Source: Gemmatimonadales bacterium (lineage in GTDB: Bacteria > Gemmatimonadota > Gemmatimonadetes > Longimicrobiales > Gaopeijiaceae). From it: a DNA stretch of 58,380 bases. This document shows positions 56,229 to 58,380 of this stretch, in pieces (positions within the stretch are counted from its first letter, which is position 1; the number at the start of each line of letters is the position of its first letter). The stretch covers positions 1 to 58,380 of the forward strand of contig REBP01000081.1 of NCBI GenBank assembly GCA_007692665.1. Reading direction: 5' to 3'. Under the pieces are notes generated by a model. That model did no database searches, was not told where the DNA came from, and was given only the letters and a program-made list of their open reading frames with translations. The position numbers and the translations under genes were made by a program.

Positions 56229-56678
56229 GCTGGTCGTGTCGGCACCGTTTCAGGCGGCGGGTCGGGATCAGGGGCCCTCTCGGTGGAGCCTGTCCGGCCT
56301 TGAGCATCAACTCCCCCGCAGGTGGTTCGAGCGATCCCGAAAGAACCCTCGCGGGTCCACTGCCCAAGGATACCGCGGTGTTCGACGCCCCGGCAAGCGG
56401 GGTGCCGGCCGGCGGCCCCGCGAAGCGAGTGGCTCGACTCCGGGGCGTGATCCATGGGTTCGTCCGGGAAACCACCCATCCTTGAACCGATGGACCTTTC
56501 CTGGCGGCTCGGCACGGGGCGGGACGGAGGTGGGGGAAACTGGCAAAATCGGACAGCAGAGTCTATCGTGGCTCCGGGGTTCACGCGCCTGTCGTGCGAG
56601 AGGGGGTCCGGCTTCGCGCCTCCCTGCGCGGCCAACCCCCCTCAAGGTGTTGCTGACGATTGACTCCCGAAGGAGCGA
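56229..56678. other. 450-bp divergent region between glycosyltransferase and thioesterase genes
   Basis: No gene is supported. Promoters for the minus operon and for the thioesterase-PKS operon should lie here. A hairpin CCCCG-GCAAG-CGGGG occurs near 56384-56398. A weak -10-like TATCGT near 56563 follows an AT-richer tract (GGCAAAATCGG), but I cannot assign a -35. Confidence 0.45.
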
Positions 56679-57455
56679 ATGACGAACCCCTGGACCCTGT
56701 CCTTCGAGCGGCGGCCCGACGCCGAGCTGCGTCTGTACTGTTTCCCGCACGCAGGTGTCGGGGGGTCTGCCTATCGAAGCTGGTCGGACCGGCTCCCGGA
56801 GTGGATCGAGCTGAATGCAGTGCAGTTGCCGGGGCGCGAGAACCGATTCCGGGAGCGCCCGATTCGGGACATGGAGGCCCTCGCGGAGTCGGTGACGGAA
56901 GGACTGACTCCATCCCTCGACCGCCCCTTCGCCTTCTTCGGGCACAGCATGGGAGCCCTCGTGGCGTACGAGGTGGCACGGATCCTCGAAGGCCGAAAGG
57001 GTCCGCGCCCCAGGCACCTTTTCGTCTCGGGGCGTCGCGCCCCCCAGCTTCCCCGGCGGGAGCCACTCATGAGCCATCTCCCGGATGAGTCCTTTGTCGC
57101 CGAAATCGGCCGACGATACGGTGGAATTCCCCATACCCTTCTGGCCCAGCCCGATCTCCTCGCGCTCTTCCTCCCCTCCCTCCGGGCCGACATGGAGGCA
57201 CTGGAAGCCCATACCCACCGGCATGGCAGCCTCCTCTCCTGTCCGGTGAGGGCCTACGGGGGCAGGGCGGACGCCCTGGCCAGGGCCGCCGAGCTGGAAG
57301 CCTGGGCGGAATCGACCACCGACAGGTTCGGAATGCGCCTCTTCGATGGTGGCCACTTCTATCTGCAGGCGGCCCTGCCGGCGCTGCTCGGCGACCTGAT
57401 CGCGGAGATGGCGTCCCACAGGTTCGAACCGGTGTCCGACCGGACCGCGACTTGA
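56679..57455 (+). CDS. Type II thioesterase
   Basis: 258 residues from ATG 56679, with AAGGAG at 56670-56675. It has the RifR/GrsT family pattern: YCFPHAGVGGSAYRSW, VQLPGRENRFRE, the nucleophile elbow FFGHSMGALVAYE, a lid region with LPRREPLMSHLPDESF, and DGGHFYL with the catalytic His near the C-terminus. Such stand-alone enzymes clear stalled or wrong acyl groups from PKS and NRPS carrier domains, and some release the finished chain. Because no cis thioesterase is seen in the cluster, a release role is possible. It lies 7 bp before the next PKS gene, in one operon. Confidence 0.9.
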   Translation: MTNPWTLSFERRPDAELRLYCFPHAGVGGSAYRSWSDRLPEWIELNAVQLPGRENRFRERPIRDMEALAESVTEGLTPSLDRPFAFFGHSMGALVAYEVARILEGRKGPRPRHLFVSGRRAPQLPRREPLMSHLPDESFVAEIGRRYGGIPHTLLAQPDLLALFLPSLRADMEALEAHTHRHGSLLSCPVRAYGGRADALARAAELEAWAESTTDRFGMRLFDGGHFYLQAALPALLGDLIAEMASHRFEPVSDRTAT

Positions 57456-57462
57456 GGGCGCC

Positions 57463-58380
57463 ATGAGCGAATCGGGCAGCCTCGACCGCTCGAGCACGCT
57501 CAACCGGGCGCTGAGGGCGATCGAGCGACTTCAGGGCCGGCTGGACGCCGTCGAGCACGCCGCGAGGGAGCCCATCGCCGTGGTGGGAATGGGGTGCCGA
57601 TTCCCCGGGGGCGCCGACGGACCCGCTGCCTACTGGAGGCTTCTGCGCGAGGGCGTCGACGCCGTCACCCGGATCCCCTCGGACCGATGGGACGCCGACG
57701 CCCTCTACGACCCGGACCCTGACGCGCCGGGGAAGATGGCCACCCGGTGGGGTGGCTTCCTCGAGGGGATCGAAACCTTCGACGCGGGCTTCTTCGGCAT
57801 CACGCCCCGGGAAGCCGTGGCCATGGATCCCCAGCACCGGCTCCTCTTCGAGGTGGCCTGGGAGGCGCTCGAGCACGCGGGGATCGCCCCGGACCGCCTG
57901 TCCGGAAGCGACACCGGGGTCTGGGTGGGGATCGCCAACGACGACTACGGCCGCCTCATCGTCGATCGGGGACAGCTCGAACGAATGGGCGCGTACTACG
58001 CCTCCGGCGTTGCCAGGAGCGTGGCCTCGGGCCGGCTCTCCTACCACCTGGGGCTGATGGGTCCAGCCATATCCATCGACACCGCGTGCTCCTCGTCGCT
58101 GGTCGCGGTTCACCTGGCGGTGCAGAGCCTCCGATCCGGCGAGTGCCGGATGGCGCTGGCGGGTGGGGTGAACGTGGTCCTCGTCCCCGAGACGACCATC
58201 GCCCTTTCCCGCTTCCGCATGCTCTCTCCGCGCGGCCGCTGCCGAGCCTTCGATGCCGGGGCGGACGGGTTCGTGCGCGGCGAGGGGTGCGGGCTGGTGG
58301 TGCTGAAGCGCCTCTCCGATGCGGTGGCCGACGGGGACCGGGTGCTGGCACTGATTCGTGGCACCGCCGTGAACCAGGAC
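57463..58380 (+). CDS. Type I modular PKS 5, N-terminal part (KS), runs off the window
   Basis: The 306 visible codons start at ATG 57463. An N-terminal coil (RALRAIERLQGRLDAVEHAA) looks like a docking domain, so this KS takes its chain from another subunit rather than starting one. The KS begins near residue 39 (AVVGMGCRFPGG) and has ITPREAVAMDPQHR and [18 protein letters not shown], with active-site Cys present. It ends inside the region RVLALIRGTAVNQD. Downstream domains lie beyond the window. Its position after the type II thioesterase places it in a third transcription unit of the same cluster. Confidence 0.9.
   Translation, partial: MSESGSLDRSSTLNRALRAIERLQGRLDAVEHAAREPIAVVGMGCRFPGGADGPAAYWRLLREGVDAVTRIPSDRWDADALYDPDPDAPGKMATRWGGFLEGIETFDAGFFGITPREAVAMDPQHRLLFEVAWEALEHAGIAPDRLSGSDTGVWVGIANDDYGRLIVDRGQLERMGAYYASGVARSVASGRLSYHLGLMGPAISIDTACSSSLVAVHLAVQSLRSGECRMALAGGVNVVLVPETTIALSRFRMLSPRGRCRAFDAGADGFVRGEGCGLVVLKRLSDAVADGDRVLALIRGTAVNQD

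Noticed and set aside
56307-57503. 398-codon minus-strand frame over the thioesterase gene
   Set aside because: The plus strand encodes a clear type II thioesterase with ribosome site; the opposite frame has no family features.

Overview
The window is very GC-rich DNA (roughly 70 %) with tightly packed genes, many GTG and a few TTG starts, and exported proteins whose signal peptides end in SAQ/AQ-like sites. It looks like a high-GC Gram-negative bacterium; Gemmatimonadota or Myxococcota would fit best, but nothing here fixes the phylum. No rRNA, tRNA, CRISPR array or insertion sequence was recognised.

Region 1 (1-6.6 kb) holds the end of an unknown gene and then a ligase island: three paralogous ATP-grasp proteins (two on +, one on -) and a MurE-like Mur ligase that lacks the usual N-terminal UDP-binding domain. 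The first ATP-grasp gene and the Mur ligase gene overlap at ATGA. A CDP-alcohol phosphatidyltransferase and a YjbQ/UPF0047 protein follow. Region 2 (6.6-15.1 kb) is metabolic and mixed: a secreted CIA30-domain protein, an SDR oxidoreductase, an ldhA-lctP pair (D-lactate dehydrogenase and lactate permease), a divergent regulator that fuses two Clp-N repeats to a GntR-type winged helix and has an inverted repeat over its promoter, and a large exported protein of unknown function.

Region 3 (15.4-58.4 kb, running off the right edge) is a polyketide/non-ribosomal peptide cluster in three blocks. Block A (+, 15.4-41.5 kb) is four overlapping single-module PKS genes: KS-AT-DH-ER-KR-ACP; KS-AT-DH-cMT-KR-ACP; KS-AT-DH-cMT-ER-KR-ACP; KS-AT-MT-ACP. 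Block B (-, 56.2-41.5 kb) is a family 4 glycosyltransferase, a 4148-residue megasynthase (KS-AT-KR-ACP-sulfotransferase-C-A-PCP-C-A-PCP) and an alpha/beta-hydrolase-fold protein. Block C (+, 56.7 kb to the end) is a type II thioesterase and the start of another PKS gene.

By collinearity the simplest reading is PKS1 to PKS4, then the PKS-ST-NRPS protein, which adds one ketide and two amino acids. The last PKS gene acts either before or after these. No loading module and no cis thioesterase or reductase is visible, so initiation and release must involve genes beyond the window or trans-acting enzymes. The most unusual element is the sulfotransferase domain placed in-line between a PKS ACP and an NRPS condensation domain. 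In the families I know (CurM of curacin, the cyanobacterial olefin synthase, haliamide) the ST domain is followed by a thioesterase and ends the chain. A PKS ketoreductase with its catalytic Tyr replaced by His, a half-degenerate dehydratase, an AT with an unusual AAAH motif and short tandem repeats in linkers add to the interest.
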